Assembly (NCBI GenBank): GCA_947501625.1
Contig: CANMWN010000001.1
Coordinates: forward strand, 569,319 to 633,318
Direction: 5' to 3'
Length of the DNA stretch: 64,000 bases
Source of the DNA: an uncultured Flavobacteriaceae bacterium
GTDB taxonomy: Bacteria > Bacteroidota > Bacteroidia > Flavobacteriales > Flavobacteriaceae
Shown: positions 44,852-54,873 of the stretch, one piece after another
Position numbering within the stretch: the stretch's first letter is position 1
How the letters are laid out: every line of letters starts with the position of its first letter
Position numbers and translations under genes: made by a program
Notes under the pieces: model-generated
What the model saw: the letters and a program-made list of their open reading frames with translations, nothing else
The model's database searches: none
Told to the model about the DNA's origin: nothing

Positions 44852-46570
44852 TTATTCTACTTTTTTTCCTGGCATTTCACGACCTCCTTGGAGCAAGGTT
44901 ATACTCTCCACTTTTCCAGAATCATCAGTATTAAAAGTAACACTTGCTGGAACTACTTTTAGATAAAATTCAGTTTGCGTTTTTGGAAATAATTCAAATT
45001 GCGGCTGACCAGTTGCTTGCGCAAATAATTGCTGCTCTTTACTAGTAATTGTTAAATAAAAACCAGGTGCAATCTCATATTTTCCATTATATGTTTCTAA
45101 AATTTCAGCAGAAACTTTTACTTCTTTTACCAAGTCTTTTTTATCTACACCCAAACTTTCTAATACTTTAATTCCGTTTTCATTTGCTGGATTTAACTCT
45201 ACCGATTTTTTATAGTTAGTTATTGCATTAACTGTATCTCCTTTCATCAATAAGGCTTCTCCTAATGAATCATAAGGATTAGACCCTTTTGGATACATTT
45301 CAACATTCAACTTAAAAATAGTAATTGCAGTTTCTAAATCTTTGTTTCCTAAATATTCATATCCTAAATTATTCAATTGCCCTTCATCAAAATCATATTT
45401 ATCGGCTTGCTCAGTTTTTGCTTTTTTATAAAAGGCAATTCCTTTTTCCAATCCATTCTTTTTTATCTCTTTCTTTAAATCTACAGCAATAGATTTCTTT
45501 GGCATTCTAAGTTTCGTAGAATCATCTAACAATTTCATTCCAATTCTACCAATTCCTTCAGTAGAGTTAGTTAAAACAACCACTCCTTTTTGAGTTCCTC
45601 TAACGAATCCTGCAAAAGCTCTATAGCCTCCTGTTGCTCCACCATGTTGAACTATTTCTCCATCATTATCAAAATGCCATGTAAATCCGATTTTAAATTT
45701 TTGATTTTCGTTTTCATATGCTTTTTTATGACTCCATTGCATCGCGTCATATAAAGGTGATTTGATTACCCCCATATTCGCCTGAACATATTTAGCCATA
45801 TCCACTGCTGATGATCGGATTCCTCCTGCTCCAGTTAATCCAGAAATATCCCAATTTTCAACTTCTTCACCATTATCATGACCTTTAGCCAAATTCTTTT
45901 TCATGCTTGGCGTAAACACAACTCTAGTGTTATCCATTCCCAATGAATTTGTGATTTTATCTATCATTACGTCTTCAAAATCTTTATTGTATTGTAACTC
46001 CAAAATATGTCCCAACATCCCTAAAGCCAAATTTGAATACTCATATTTTTCACCAATATCTCTATCTAATGTTACACCTGAAATAAATTCATAAGCCATT
46101 TCAATCGTATAATCTGCATAAGGATTATTTGGATTGGCTGGTACAAAGTTATCAGGCATTCTTGGCAAACTCGATGAGTGTGTTGCAACATCATTTATGG
46201 TGATTTCTTTACCATTTCTTGTAGGTACTTTTATTGCATCAGGCAAATATTTAGAAATTGGGTCAGAAGGCTTCATGTTGCCTTTTACAATTTCATCGGC
46301 AATCATAATTCCAGTAAATGTTTTAGAGATAGAACCTATTTCAAAAATTGAATTTTCATCAACTTTTCTTCCTGTTTTAGAATCTGCTGTTCCATAACTA
46401 AAATATTCAACATTTTTTCCGTCAATAAGCGCCACTACAATTCCAGTATTGATCCCTTCATCAACACGCTCTTTTATATGGTTTTTAACTTCATCCGAGA
46501 TTTTAGTTTCTTGAGCAGTTGTGATAAATCCAACAGATATGAATAATAATAAGGCGAAGAATTTTTTCAT
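44852..46570 (-). CDS. Exported serine hydrolase (beta-lactamase/DD-peptidase fold) with TPR-like and C-terminal beta domain
   Basis: The 572-residue protein has a signal peptide (to about residue 19, ending TTAQ). The class C/DD-peptidase fold follows, with SxxK in GSISKTFTG, YxN in YEYSNLALG and HGG in VQHGGATGGY. Two TPR-like repeats lie at about 395-470 (LNNLGYEYLGNKDLETAI; YDSLGEALLMKGDTVNAI). The final 85 residues form a beta-rich domain of the DUF3471 kind. Relatives are esterases, peptidases and carboxypeptidases; a true resistance role is not implied. Confidence 0.9.
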   Translation of the reverse strand: MKKFFALLLFISVGFITTAQETKISDEVKNHIKERVDEGINTGIVVALIDGKNVEYFSYGTADSKTGRKVDENSIFEIGSISKTFTGIMIADEIVKGNMKPSDPISKYLPDAIKVPTRNGKEITINDVATHSSSLPRMPDNFVPANPNNPYADYTIEMAYEFISGVTLDRDIGEKYEYSNLALGMLGHILELQYNKDFEDVMIDKITNSLGMDNTRVVFTPSMKKNLAKGHDNGEEVENWDISGLTGAGGIRSSAVDMAKYVQANMGVIKSPLYDAMQWSHKKAYENENQKFKIGFTWHFDNDGEIVQHGGATGGYRAFAGFVRGTQKGVVVLTNSTEGIGRIGMKLLDDSTKLRMPKKSIAVDLKKEIKKNGLEKGIAFYKKAKTEQADKYDFDEGQLNNLGYEYLGNKDLETAITIFKLNVEMYPKGSNPYDSLGEALLMKGDTVNAITNYKKSVELNPANENGIKVLESLGVDKKDLVKEVKVSAEILETYNGKYEIAPGFYLTITSKEQQLFAQATGQPQFELFPKTQTEFYLKVVPASVTFNTDDSGKVESITLLQGGREMPGKKVE

Positions 46571-46652
46571 GAGTAGTAAGGTTAAATTAAATAGTTTTGT
46601 TTTCTTGAGTTGTTCAAGTTAGTGATTATTTGACGATATTTTTATAAATATG

Positions 46653-47111
46653 TTACAATAGATCTATAATTTTAAATGTATTATTATTAAAACTTACTTC
46701 ATCCTTTTCTCTCTTTCCAATCAATATTTTACCAATTGGAGATTTTGAAGAAATTGTATAATAATTATCGCCTGCAATTGTAAATTGACCTGCGCTAATT
46801 GCAATAAAATAATTGATTTTATCTGTTTTAACAAGACTGCCAAGTTTACAAACTTCTGATGTTTCTGTTATGTTTATTCTTTCTAAAGTCTCTTTCATTT
46901 CTCTAACTGCCTTTAATTGCTGACCTGCTTTTTCCATTTCAAGTTGCAACATCGCACGTCCTGTTTCGTGCTTATCTCCTGCCGAACTCTTCGTCTCAGA
47001 TGCTAAACCTTCTTGATTAGATCGAATGGTATTTTCAATGGTTGCCAATTTATTATTGACAAATTCTTTACACTGATTGTATAGTTCTTCTTTAAGTTGA
47101 AGATTATTCAT
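46653..47111 (-). CDS. GreA/GreB-like protein
   Basis: The 152-residue protein has an N-terminal helical hairpin with SSAGDKHETGRAMLQLEMEK, like the coiled coil of Gre factors, and a C-terminal domain with SPIGKILIGKREKDEVSF, the classic Gre FKBP-like signature. Related flavobacterial proteins are sometimes labelled 3-oxoacyl-ACP synthase, which nothing in the sequence supports. The acidic tip pair of true GreA could not be confirmed, so it may compete with Gre factors rather than stimulate RNA cleavage. It starts directly after the stop of the FAD oxidoreductase gene. Confidence 0.8.
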   Translation of the reverse strand: MNNLQLKEELYNQCKEFVNNKLATIENTIRSNQEGLASETKSSAGDKHETGRAMLQLEMEKAGQQLKAVREMKETLERINITETSEVCKLGSLVKTDKINYFIAISAGQFTIAGDNYYTISSKSPIGKILIGKREKDEVSFNNNTFKIIDLL

Positions 47112-48215
47112 TTATACTATTTCTGCTAATTCTTTTCCTATTAAACTTCCTATCGCAACTCCCATTCCTCCTAATCTTACTCCGCAATAAATATTATCCG
47201 AAACTTGTTTTACAATGGCTTTCTTTTGATTTCCTACACCCATAATTCCGCTCCATCGATGTTCGATTTCAAAATTTTGATTTGGTAAAATGGTAGTTTT
47301 TAATAGTTCTTCTAGTTTGTTTTGAACTAGTGTTGTCAATCCAAATTCATTAGTTTCTTCAGTTTTAAAATCAAGGTTTCTTCCGCCTCCAAACAAAATT
47401 CTATTATCAATGTTTCTAAAATAATAATATCCTTTTTCTAAATGAAAAATTCCTTTAATTTGAAGGTTTTTTATAGGTTTAGTGACTAAAACTTGTGCTC
47501 TTGCTGGTTGTAAATCTTCATTTAAAAACTGGTTGGCAAATCCATTCGTTGCAATTAATACTTTGTTGGTTTTGAAAGAAAAATCGTTGTTTAATTCTAT
47601 TTCTCCGTTATCTGAAATATTAGTAACCTCAACATTATTTAAAACTTTAATTCCCTCTAGATGAGCGCATTTTATCAATTCACTCATCATTTTACCTGTA
47701 TCTATCTGACCTTCATACTGATTGAAAAAATAGTTGTTTTTTACATTTTCAAATCCATATTTGTTCTCGCAAGTAGAAAAAACATTTTGCTTGAAAATAG
47801 GTTTTAAAAGTTGGTTGATTTTGATTTGATTTTCAACGCATTTCTCAAAAAGAGAATCTTTATTTGAAAACAATTCATAGCCTCCATATTGTCGGAAACC
47901 TATATTAGTATCTCCCAAATTCTCTCTCAACAATTGCAAACCTTTCCATCTTTTTTGAACTAAATTATATACTTCTTCTTCAGAGTGAGTCTTTAAATCA
48001 TCAATTATTTCAGAAATACTTCCGAAGCATGCAAAACCAGCATTTTTAGTGCTTGCTCCATTTGGTAACAAGCCTTTTTCAAGCACCAAAATTTTACTTT
48101 TAGGGTATTTTTCTTGCAAATAAATTGCAGTGTTTAATCCCACAATTCCACTCCCAATGATTGTAAAATCAACATTAGAAAACCAATTCTTTAATTCCCA
48201 ATAACTATAATTCAT
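47112..48215 (-). CDS. FAD-dependent oxidoreductase (DAO family)
   Basis: The 367-residue protein has the dinucleotide-binding Rossmann motif IIGSGIVGLNTAIYL near residue 18, ending in LVLEKG, and the DAO-type later blocks KVLIATNGF, FGGGRNLDF and the C-terminal GVRLGGMGVAIGSLIGKELA. The family oxidises amines or amino acids using FAD. The substrate is unknown. It directly abuts the Gre-like gene downstream and follows an MFS gene by 12 nt, so it is mid-operon. Confidence 0.9.
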   Translation of the reverse strand: MNYSYWELKNWFSNVDFTIIGSGIVGLNTAIYLQEKYPKSKILVLEKGLLPNGASTKNAGFACFGSISEIIDDLKTHSEEEVYNLVQKRWKGLQLLRENLGDTNIGFRQYGGYELFSNKDSLFEKCVENQIKINQLLKPIFKQNVFSTCENKYGFENVKNNYFFNQYEGQIDTGKMMSELIKCAHLEGIKVLNNVEVTNISDNGEIELNNDFSFKTNKVLIATNGFANQFLNEDLQPARAQVLVTKPIKNLQIKGIFHLEKGYYYFRNIDNRILFGGGRNLDFKTEETNEFGLTTLVQNKLEELLKTTILPNQNFEIEHRWSGIMGVGNQKKAIVKQVSDNIYCGVRLGGMGVAIGSLIGKELAEIV

Positions 48216-48227
48216 TATTAATAATAT

Positions 48228-49496
48228 TTATTCTTCTTTCTCATGTTCTTCAATATCATTCCGTAAATCTAATTTTCTAAACGATGGAGATACTATTGCA
48301 GTTGTAATTACTGTAAGTAATGTCATACTTCCACCAAAAACAACAGCAGTAACTGTTCCCATTAGTTTGGCTGTTAAACCACTTTCAAATGCACCAAGTT
48401 CGTTAGAAGATCCAACAAACATAGAATTAACAGATGATACTCTTCCGCGCATATCATCTGGTGTTTTTAATTGCAAAATAGTTTGACGAATTACCATTGA
48501 AACTCCGTCCGTAACTCCACTAAAAAATAAAGCTACAACAGAAATCCAAAATGTAGAAGACAAACCAAACACAATAATACAAATTCCAAAACCAAAAATT
48601 GCTGCTAATAATTTCATCCCAGCATTTTTACTTATAGGAATATAGGCTGTAACCAACATGGTTATAAATGCACCAACAGAAGGTGCGGCTACTAAAATAC
48701 CAAATCCTCGTGGCCCTACTTTTAAAATATCTTGTGCAAAAATTGCTAATAAAGCCACAGCGCCACCAAAAAGTACCGAAATCATATCTAAGGTTAATGC
48801 GCCTAAAATAGCCTTTGTTTTAAATACAAATTTAACTCCTGTTTTTAAACTTTGTATCACTGGTTCGCCAATATTCGGATTCAAAATTGGTTTATTTTCT
48901 ATTCTAAAAACAACTAATAATGAAAGCATCACTAAACTAAAAACAATGCATAACGACCAATGTACACCTATCCATCCAATAGAAAAACCTGCAAAAGAAA
49001 CTCCTAAAACACGTGCCATTTGCCATGTAGAACTATTCCAAGTTGCAGCATTAGGATAATTTTTTTTAGGAACAATTAAGGCAACTAAAGAGAAAATTGT
49101 TGGGCCAAAAAAGGAACGCAAAAAACCACCAAAAAAAACCAACCCGTAAATAGAGTATAAAATTGCGTTTGTAGACCAAGATTCTGTAATTTCACTTGAT
49201 GTTAGCCAAAATAACGCAAAACTTATTAATGAAAATGCTGCAATACAAATTGCTAAAAGGTTTCGTTTTTCACGCTGATCTACAATGTGACCAGCAAATA
49301 AAGCCATCCCTAAAGCAGGAATTATTTCTGCTAACCCAATGATTCCAAGAGATAATGGGTCTTTGGTAAGTGAATATACTTGCCATTCTATAACAATAAA
49401 CTGCATAGACCAAGCAAAAACCAATAAAAAACGCATGATTAAAAAGACATTGAACTCTTTAAACCTTAATGCAGCATATGGATCGTTTTTTGTCAT
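48228..49496 (-). CDS. MFS transporter
   Basis: The 422-residue protein has 12 predicted membrane helices. The loop after helix 2 contains GHIVDQREKRN, the MFS motif A (GxxxDRxxR type), and the second half has an analogous VTDGVSMVIRQTILQLKTPDDMRGR stretch (motif residues about 340-365). The family resembles enterobactin/tetracycline-type drug or siderophore exporters (MFS_3). Specificity is unknown. It is 31 nt from the GNAT gene upstream. Confidence 0.9.
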   Translation of the reverse strand: MTKNDPYAALRFKEFNVFLIMRFLLVFAWSMQFIVIEWQVYSLTKDPLSLGIIGLAEIIPALGMALFAGHIVDQREKRNLLAICIAAFSLISFALFWLTSSEITESWSTNAILYSIYGLVFFGGFLRSFFGPTIFSLVALIVPKKNYPNAATWNSSTWQMARVLGVSFAGFSIGWIGVHWSLCIVFSLVMLSLLVVFRIENKPILNPNIGEPVIQSLKTGVKFVFKTKAILGALTLDMISVLFGGAVALLAIFAQDILKVGPRGFGILVAAPSVGAFITMLVTAYIPISKNAGMKLLAAIFGFGICIIVFGLSSTFWISVVALFFSGVTDGVSMVIRQTILQLKTPDDMRGRVSSVNSMFVGSSNELGAFESGLTAKLMGTVTAVVFGGSMTLLTVITTAIVSPSFRKLDLRNDIEEHEKEE

Positions 49497-49527
49497 TATT
49501 TAAGTGTTTCTTCTTATGTTTAGATTA

Positions 49528-49977
49528 TTAAATTTGTTTTTCAAAACAAACACTCGTTAAAACGTTCTTATAAGGCTCATAATTTGATCTCAACTTATAA
49601 CCATTATTCTGATACAATTTTTGTGCATTTTTTAATACTTTTCCTGTTTCTAAAATACATTTTTTATAGCCTAACTCTTTGGTCCAAATTTCCAATTCCT
49701 CCAATATTTTAGTTGCTATTCCTAATCCTCTACTTTCTGGATTTACAAACATTCTTTTAATTTCAATAGACTCATTGTCGTATTTTTTTATTGCTCCACA
49801 ACCTAAAGGCTGCTTATCTTTATAAGCAATAACTACATGGTTCAATACGTCAATATTATTGTATTGATCATAAAAATCATGATCATCACCATCAGCGATC
49901 GTTAAAAAAGCGTCCAAAGATTTTACCAATTCAATAAAGTCTATGTTATCAGAATTAGTCCTAACTATTGTAATCAT
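49528..49977 (-). CDS. GNAT family N-acetyltransferase
   Basis: The 149-residue protein has the GNAT core: HVVIAYKDKQPLGCGAI, then IKRMFVNPESRGLGIATKIL with the acetyl-CoA-binding R/Q-x-x-G-x-G/A loop, and a C-terminal CILETGKVLKNAQKLYQNNG. It acetylates an amine of unknown identity. Its ATG overlaps the dinB stop by one base (TAATG), so it is translationally coupled to dinB. Confidence 0.92.
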   Translation of the reverse strand: MITIVRTNSDNIDFIELVKSLDAFLTIADGDDHDFYDQYNNIDVLNHVVIAYKDKQPLGCGAIKKYDNESIEIKRMFVNPESRGLGIATKILEELEIWTKELGYKKCILETGKVLKNAQKLYQNNGYKLRSNYEPYKNVLTSVCFEKQI

Positions 49978-51068
49978 TAAAATTCCAATTTTAGTTGTAC
50001 ATCTATCACTTTCTCTTTCTTTTTGGTATTCACATTTAGATTAGTTACCGAAATTCCTAAAAGTCTTACAGATTCTTTCATTCTTTGCTGATATAATAAC
50101 TCTCTAACTGTTTCTATTAAAATAGCCTTATCTTTAATAAAATAAGGAAGTGTTTTACTTCTTGTTTGTTGTGTAAAATCACTGTACTTAATCTTTAAGG
50201 TTACTGTTTTTCCTGCTAGTTTTGATTTTTTTAATCTGCGTTCAAGTTCATCAGCTATCTTCTCCAATCGTTCCATCATAAACACTTCAGATGTTAAGTT
50301 TTCTGAAAATGTATGCTCAGCAGCCACTGATTTTGGAGTATGATTGGGATTAACTTTTCCATTATGAATTCCACGAACAATTTTATAATAATGTCCTCCA
50401 GATTTACCAAAATGTTCGGTTAAAAACTCTAATGATTTTTCTTTCAAATCTTTTCCATAAAAAATTCCAAGATTGTACATTTTAGTTGCCGTAACTTTTC
50501 CTACTCCATAAAATTTTTTAATATCTAGTTTTTCTAAAAACTCAATTGCTTCTTCAGGAGAAATGGTTTTTTGGCCATTTGGTTTGTTGATATCACTAGC
50601 AATTTTTGCAATAAATTTATTGTAAGAAATTCCTGCTGAAGCTCTTAATCCTGTTTTTTTAAATATTTTCTCTCTTATTTCTTGAGCAATTAAAGTTGCT
50701 GAAGAATTCCCATTTTTATTTTGGGTAACATCGAGATAGGCTTCATCTAATGAAAGTGGTTCTACTAAATCAGTATACTCTCTAAATATCCCTCGTATCT
50801 CTTTAGATATTTCTTTATACCTACTAAATCTTGGTGGAACAAATATTAATTGAGGGCAATTTTTACGAGCAATAACTCCACTCATTGCCGAACGAACTCC
50901 AAACTTTCGTGCTTCATAACTTGCTGCAGATACTACTCCGCGATCACCGCCACCTCCAACAGCAACAGGTTTTCCAACTAACTCTGGATTATCCAATTGC
51001 TCAACAGATGCATAAAAAGCATCCATATCTACATGAATAATTTTTCTATGAGTATTTATTGAGTTCAC
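49977..51068 (-). CDS. dinB: DNA polymerase IV (Y-family)
   Basis: The protein has the Y-family motifs: RKIIHVDMDAFYASVEQ (first catalytic Asp), SLDEAYLDV (Asp-Glu), GVGKVTATKMYNLGI (HhH), and the little-finger domain after residue 240. It performs translesion synthesis with low fidelity. The start is unusual: no ATG exists before the catalytic motif, and the -7 box at 51072-51079 overlaps the upstream part of the frame. I place the start at the GTG 51066-51068 (363 residues), which would be leaderless; TTG codons further up are possible but lie in or above the promoter. Confidence 0.93.
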   Translation of the reverse strand: MNSINTHRKIIHVDMDAFYASVEQLDNPELVGKPVAVGGGGDRGVVSAASYEARKFGVRSAMSGVIARKNCPQLIFVPPRFSRYKEISKEIRGIFREYTDLVEPLSLDEAYLDVTQNKNGNSSATLIAQEIREKIFKKTGLRASAGISYNKFIAKIASDINKPNGQKTISPEEAIEFLEKLDIKKFYGVGKVTATKMYNLGIFYGKDLKEKSLEFLTEHFGKSGGHYYKIVRGIHNGKVNPNHTPKSVAAEHTFSENLTSEVFMMERLEKIADELERRLKKSKLAGKTVTLKIKYSDFTQQTRSKTLPYFIKDKAILIETVRELLYQQRMKESVRLLGISVTNLNVNTKKKEKVIDVQLKLEF

Positions 51069-51071
51069 ACT

Positions 51072-51079
51072 CAAAAATA
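51072..51079 (-). promoter_or_regulatory. -7 promoter box at the dinB start
   Basis: TATTTTTG on the minus strand ends 3 nt before the GTG start, implying transcription begins about at the start codon. Confidence 0.5.
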
Positions 51080-51113
51080 CAAACTTCAACAGGAAAATTA
51101 TTAGAAAATAGGA

Positions 51114-51728
51114 TTAGTTAACAATTTTAATTGTAAACTGAATATTCTTATCAACCAATGTTTTATCTATCCAACTTCCGGTATATCCAACATTCCAATC
51201 GAATCGATTGATAGTAAAAGAAGAGGTGATTTTAAAATTTTTTTGAACTTTAGTAATTTCTGATTCAATTTGAATTTTCTTTGAAACATTCCTAATGGTT
51301 AAAGTGCCTGAAACTTGATTTAAATTTATTCCTTCTATTTCAAATGATGCGAATGGATATTCTGAAACAGCAAAAAAATCATCACTTTTCAAATGTTTAT
51401 TTAAATTTCTCCTTGGTACTGTCTCATATTCGGGTATATCTGTCACATTTATTGTCGTCATATCAACAATAAATTTTCCACCAACAACCTTATCTCCATC
51501 AATCAAAAAAAAGCCTTCTTTCAATTTTACTTCACCTTCATGTTTTCCTAAACCTCTCATTTTTGTTCCTTTCCAGTAAATTTTTGATGCTGAAATATCA
51601 ACAATTTCTTTTGTTAAATTACCATTTTGTGATTGGTCAACTAAAGCAAAATCAATTGGTTTATTAATTGTTTTTTTACATGAAAAAAATAAAATTGACG
51701 AGAATAATATGAGAAGGAATCTATTCAT
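51114..51728 (-). CDS. YceI-like lipoprotein
   Basis: The 204-residue lipoprotein (LFFSC, lipidated Cys17) has the YceI beta-barrel features: KIYWKGTKMRGLGKHEGEV, DMTTINVTDIP, LKSDDFFAVSEYPFASFEI and the closing FTINRFDWNVGYTGSW. YceI proteins bind polyisoprenoid lipids in a hydrophobic pore. The ATG at 51726-51728 directly precedes the signal; an upstream ATG at 51738-51740 is in frame. It overlaps the dioxygenase-like gene by 8 nt, so both are translated together. Confidence 0.9.
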   Translation of the reverse strand: MNRFLLILFSSILFFSCKKTINKPIDFALVDQSQNGNLTKEIVDISASKIYWKGTKMRGLGKHEGEVKLKEGFFLIDGDKVVGGKFIVDMTTINVTDIPEYETVPRRNLNKHLKSDDFFAVSEYPFASFEIEGINLNQVSGTLTIRNVSKKIQIESEITKVQKNFKITSSFTINRFDWNVGYTGSWIDKTLVDKNIQFTIKIVN

Positions 51729-52353
51729 AATTTGGAACATTTTTACCTAAAGTAATATCTCTTTTACCTACATAAATACCGTCGATAAGTTCAAGTTTAA
51801 GAATTCCTGAACCACCTCTTTCTGTAAATCTACTTCGTTCATTGGGAGTTAATAATGAATCATCGTCAAATAAGAAGTCGTCTAAATAATATTCTTTTCT
51901 GTTTGGCTCTTTAACTGTTAAATGTATATGTTCAGGCGCTCTTCGGTTAGGATAAGCAGCAGGACGAAACGTATAAAATGTATATTTTCCATTTTGATTT
52001 GTTTTAATCCATCCTCGAATATATCCATGTCTTTTTGCCCAACCTTTTTCGTCACCTTTAGTTTCATAAACTCCAGCTCTATTGGTTTGATATACATACA
52101 AAATAACATCTTTAGCAGGAGTTTTTCCATCTTTTTTGAATACGGTTCCTGTAAGTTTTATTTTTGGTTTCGTTTCTTCAAATTTTGGAAGTGTATCAAC
52201 ATTTGATAAAAATTTATCTCCATATTCATAAATAGCTTCACAGCCTTCACAAGAATCTTGAGAAACAATTACGTTTTGTGTAAGGGGTTTTTGATTGTTT
52301 TTTTGATTACAACCAACAATTAATATCAAACAAAAGAAGGCGTATATTTTCAT
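51721..52353 (-). CDS. Intradiol dioxygenase-like lipoprotein
   Basis: The 210-residue lipoprotein (LIVGC, lipidated Cys15) has the intradiol ring-cleavage dioxygenase C-domain: LYVYQTNRAGVYE, GYIRGWIKTNQNGKYTFYTF, RPAAYPNRRAPEHIHLTV. The Tyr and HxH positions expected to bind Fe3+ (AAYP and HIH) are kept. Known enzymes are cytoplasmic and open catechols; a membrane-tethered exported form acting with a YceI lipoprotein is unusual. Substrate unknown. A CEGC motif near residue 35 may bind metal or form a disulfide. Confidence 0.88.
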   Translation of the reverse strand: MKIYAFFCLILIVGCNQKNNQKPLTQNVIVSQDSCEGCEAIYEYGDKFLSNVDTLPKFEETKPKIKLTGTVFKKDGKTPAKDVILYVYQTNRAGVYETKGDEKGWAKRHGYIRGWIKTNQNGKYTFYTFRPAAYPNRRAPEHIHLTVKEPNRKEYYLDDFLFDDDSLLTPNERSRFTERGGSGILKLELIDGIYVGKRDITLGKNVPNYE

Positions 52354-52372
52354 AATAATATCATAACTGAAT

Positions 52373-52380
52373 CAAAATTA
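52373..52380 (-). promoter_or_regulatory. -7 promoter box for the dioxygenase-like/YceI operon
   Basis: TAATTTTG on the minus strand, 19 nt before the dioxygenase-like ATG. Confidence 0.5.
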
Positions 52381-52425
52381 AGAAATTAAAAGAAAGTTAA
52401 ACTTATAATTATCTTGACTTGAGTA

Positions 52426-53238
52426 TTATTTAGTTTCAATTGAGTTTTTAGACAAAATCGAAAATGTATTTTTTCTATAAGTCCTACTCAAGCGAATTTT
52501 ATCATTATTTTTTAAAATCACATCATAATCACCATTCGCTCTAGACACTAGTTTTAAAATAGCATTTTGGTTAACTATATATTTTTTATGAATCCGAATA
52601 AAGTTTGGGTTATTTATTAATGATAAAAACTTAGAAAGGCTTGAGTTATATACATATTTTCTATTTTCGGTTTTGATACTCAAGTAAGGTGTATTCGCTT
52701 CTATAAATAGAATTTTATCTACAGCAATTTTATAAATAGTTTTTCCGTCTTTTATATCTAAATGGCTCTTAATCTTATTTTCAAATTCGCTTTTTAATTC
52801 TCTCTTTCTAGTGCTTATAATAAAAGTCAAAATTCCAAAAATTAAAAGGCTTAAAGGAAGTTTCGTGGTAAGCATTTCCTTAAAAACATCTAAAAACAAA
52901 AAATCAATTTTTAAAATTAAAGCATATAAGCCAATAATAATTAGTGCCGAAATAAAAATATGTAATATACTTATTAACAACAATTTAAATCCTAAAATAA
53001 TATTAAGTTTAAATAATTTTTTTCTATATAAAAATGAAATAAAAATAGATAACGGAGGGACTAAAATCCAAAATGATTTAAAAATTAAAGACTCTGACAA
53101 ATAAAAACCTTCATTGTATATTACTGCATGAATAAAGTCTTGAAGTACATCGACAATGATAAATACAAGAATAACAGAACTTATCAAATAAGTACTTTGA
53201 AGTTTTATAAAATCAATATTTAAAATTTTAAAAAGCAT
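52426..53238 (-). CDS. Membrane-bound LytTR transcriptional regulator
   Basis: The 270-residue protein has about four membrane helices (about 15-35, 55-70, 80-107, 120-147). A LytTR DNA-binding domain follows (about 165-262; ILFIEANTPYLSIKTENRKY, FIRIHKKYIVN, RLSRTYRKN). No response-regulator receiver domain is present, so it may sense a membrane signal directly. It lies upstream of the dioxygenase-like/YceI pair on the same strand, which might be its target, but that is a guess from position. Confidence 0.88.
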   Translation of the reverse strand: MLFKILNIDFIKLQSTYLISSVILVFIIVDVLQDFIHAVIYNEGFYLSESLIFKSFWILVPPLSIFISFLYRKKLFKLNIILGFKLLLISILHIFISALIIIGLYALILKIDFLFLDVFKEMLTTKLPLSLLIFGILTFIISTRKRELKSEFENKIKSHLDIKDGKTIYKIAVDKILFIEANTPYLSIKTENRKYVYNSSLSKFLSLINNPNFIRIHKKYIVNQNAILKLVSRANGDYDVILKNNDKIRLSRTYRKNTFSILSKNSIETK

Positions 53239-53243
53239 CTAAC

Positions 53244-53251
53244 CAAATATA
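53244..53251 (-). promoter_or_regulatory. -7 promoter box for the LytTR regulator
   Basis: TATATTTG on the minus strand, 5 nt before the ATG at 53236-53238: a very short leader, next to the gdhA terminator. Confidence 0.45.
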
Positions 53252-53255
53252 CAAA

Positions 53256-53286
53256 TAAAAAAGCGCATCAACATTGATGCGCTTTT
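53256..53286 (-). terminator. Rho-independent terminator of gdhA
   Basis: A 12-bp perfect stem (53259-53270 with 53275-53286, ACAT loop) is followed by T residues on the minus strand, 21 nt past the gdhA stop. Confidence 0.9.
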
Positions 53287-53307
53287 CAAATATTATTAAA
53301 AAGAGTA

Positions 53308-54669
<1,362 letters not shown>

Positions 54670-54693
54670 TTAAATGTTTAATAATTAACGAGG

Positions 54694-54701
54694 CAAATAT
54701 A
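54694..54701 (-). promoter_or_regulatory. -7 promoter box for gdhA
   Basis: TATATTTG followed by C on the minus strand, 42 nt before the gdhA ATG. No clear -33 element. Confidence 0.55.
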
Positions 54702-54818
54702 CTTAAATTCCTAATTTTTGAATTTAAAATACCCTTTTTTTTACTGCATTTTTACTTTTACTACAACGTTTTCGAAAATTAGGTTTGTAAAGCCCAAAAC
54801 TCTTGTAAAATCCAAGCC

Positions 54819-54847
54819 TTGTATTCATTAAAAAAATCCTAAATTTG
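54819..54847 (+). promoter_or_regulatory. Promoter of pheS
   Basis: TTG (54819-54821), 18 nt, TAAATTTG (54840-54847) followed by C. Both elements are close to the Bacteroidota consensus; the box ends 26 nt before the pheS ATG. The leader is too short for attenuation or a T-box. Confidence 0.7.
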
Positions 54848-54873
54848 CAACCTAAATTATTGAGAAAGATAAG

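Noticed and set aside
44852-46570. Beta-lactamase resistance gene
   Set aside because: SxxK, YxN and HGG motifs only place it in the broad serine hydrolase family; the TPR-like and beta C-terminal parts are not those of known resistance enzymes.
46653-47111. 3-oxoacyl-ACP synthase
   Set aside because: This common label for the family has no support: no ketosynthase Cys-His-His/Asn motif, and the size and Gre signature do not fit.
54780-54873. T-box or attenuator before pheS
   Set aside because: The distance from the promoter box to the ATG is only 26 nt, too short for such a leader; T-boxes are also not expected in this phylum.
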